This document shows, piece by piece, positions 63,383-64,000 of a stretch of DNA of 64,000 nucleotides. The stretch is taken from NCBI GenBank assembly GCA_022482815.1, contig JAKVOM010000001.1:2872946-2936945 (forward strand). The letters run 5' to 3'. Source of the stretch: Acidaminococcus sp. (GTDB taxonomy: Bacteria > Bacillota > Negativicutes > Acidaminococcales > Acidaminococcaceae). Below the pieces are notes generated by a model. The model saw only the letters and a program-made list of their open reading frames with translations. It was not told the DNA's origin and ran no database searches. Numbering within the stretch: the stretch's first letter is position 1; the number at the start of each line of letters is the position of its first letter. Made by a program: the position numbers and the translations under genes.

Positions 63383-64000
63383 ATGGAATGCGTAAGAAAA
63401 CTGACTAAAGATTTATATTGGGTAGGTGCTGATGACCGCCGTCTGGAACTGTTTGAAAATATTCACCCCATTCCCCGCGGTGTTTCCTACAACTCCTATC
63501 TGCTGCTGGACAAAAAGACTGTTCTTTTTGATACGGCTGACTGGTCCGTCTGCCGCCAATATCTGGAAAACGTGACTGCTGTCCTGAATGGCCGTCCCCT
63601 GGATTACCTGATTATCAACCACGTGGAGCCTGACCATGCAGCCAGCCTTGAAGAAGTGCTGATTCGTCACCCCGAAACAAAAGTCATCAGCAATGAAAAA
63701 GCTTTCACCCTGATGGCCCAATTCGGTTATGAAGTGACGGACCGTGCCATCGTCGTCAAAGAAGGCGATACGATGGACTTCGGCACCCATAAGATTGCCT
63801 TTGTAGCAGCTCCGATGGTGCACTGGCCGGAAGCTATGGTATCTTTTGATACAACAACGGGAACCCTCTTCTCCGCTGATGCTTTCGGTACTTTTGGTGC
63901 CCTGGGCGGCCGGATTTTTGCTGATGAAGTCAACTTTGAACGCGACTGGCTTGACGATGCCAGACGGTACTACACCAACATTGTTGGTAAGTACGGCCCT
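63383..64000 (+). CDS. Flavodiiron protein (FprA type), partial
   Basis: The first 206 codons; the rest lies beyond the window. Metallo-beta-lactamase-like diiron domain with NHVEPDHAAS (about residues 78-87, H-x-E-x-D-H ligands), further His in MVHWPEAM (about 147) and Asp in FSADAFGTFG (about 165). Such proteins reduce O2 to water or NO to N2O with electrons from rubredoxin. It starts 76 bp after a gene that carries a rubredoxin domain, so a functional link is likely. ATG at 63383 behind AAGGAG. Confidence 0.93.
   Translation, partial: MECVRKLTKDLYWVGADDRRLELFENIHPIPRGVSYNSYLLLDKKTVLFDTADWSVCRQYLENVTAVLNGRPLDYLIINHVEPDHAASLEEVLIRHPETKVISNEKAFTLMAQFGYEVTDRAIVVKEGDTMDFGTHKIAFVAAPMVHWPEAMVSFDTTTGTLFSADAFGTFGALGGRIFADEVNFERDWLDDARRYYTNIVGKYGP

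Overview
The window looks like chromosomal DNA of an anaerobic member of the Firmicutes. Intrinsic terminators, Shine-Dalgarno sites, T-box and ZTP riboswitches, and Firmicute gene orders (phoH-ybeY-cdd-era with recO nearby, pcrA-ligA, comEA-comEC) point there. The acyl-CoA dehydrogenase/EtfA/rubredoxin fusion next to a flavodiiron protein, the solitary LarA-type protein, the 2-hydroxyisocaproate-type dehydrogenase, aspartase, OFA transporter and FeoAAB suggest an amino-acid or organic-acid fermenter. The Negativicutes (Acidaminococcus or Phascolarctobacterium type) are my best guess, but this is inference.

Layout: 1-5 kb holds comEC (cut by the window edge), comEA and leuS on the minus strand. 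5.2-6.8 kb has a metallophosphoesterase and lgt. 6.8-9.1 kb has an NhaC-type antiporter behind a frameshifted LysR gene. 9.4-17.6 kb is a minus-strand housekeeping block: Nudix, ADP-ribosylglycohydrolase, xth, a membrane protein, recO, CorC-like, era, cdd, ybeY, phoH and a lipoprotein cyclophilin. 17.8-19.4 kb has tRNA-Val(GAC) and a ZTP-riboswitch-controlled OFA transporter. 19.5-23.1 kb holds two adjacent insertion sequences (ISL3 and IS1182 families). 23-28.5 kb has a C_GCAxxG protein, a LarA-like racemase, MATE and FAH-family genes. 28.7-31.7 kb is a T-box-controlled 2-hydroxyacid dehydrogenase gene split by a 1725-bp IS1595-family transposon carrying lnu(C), the MTnSag1 type. 32-43 kb has cstA, a DEDDh exonuclease, ligA, pcrA, a TtcA-like enzyme, an AzgA-type purine permease and a YeiH transporter. 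43-52.7 kb has a J-domain protein, DUF2939, RraA-like, FluC, two LysR regulators, several hypotheticals and NiaR. 53-57.5 kb has aspA, a nitroreductase, map and a DUF368 protein. 57.6-60.9 kb is an iron-uptake cluster (feoA-feoA-feoB plus two Cys-rich peptides). 61.4-64 kb has the acyl-CoA dehydrogenase fusion and a partial flavodiiron protein.

The intergenic DNA is unusually rich in families. (i) More than ten intrinsic terminators share a core related to GGGGCTGTGAAATAATG. (ii) A dispersed repeat of about 200 bp occurs in four copies, each ending at or very near such a terminator; one copy is split by the ISL3 element, with an 8-bp target duplication. (iii) A multi-stem element occurs twice (25040-25438 and 43876-44113), and compensatory base changes between the copies support a folded RNA or DNA structure. 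I do not recognise this last element, and it is the best candidate for something undescribed.
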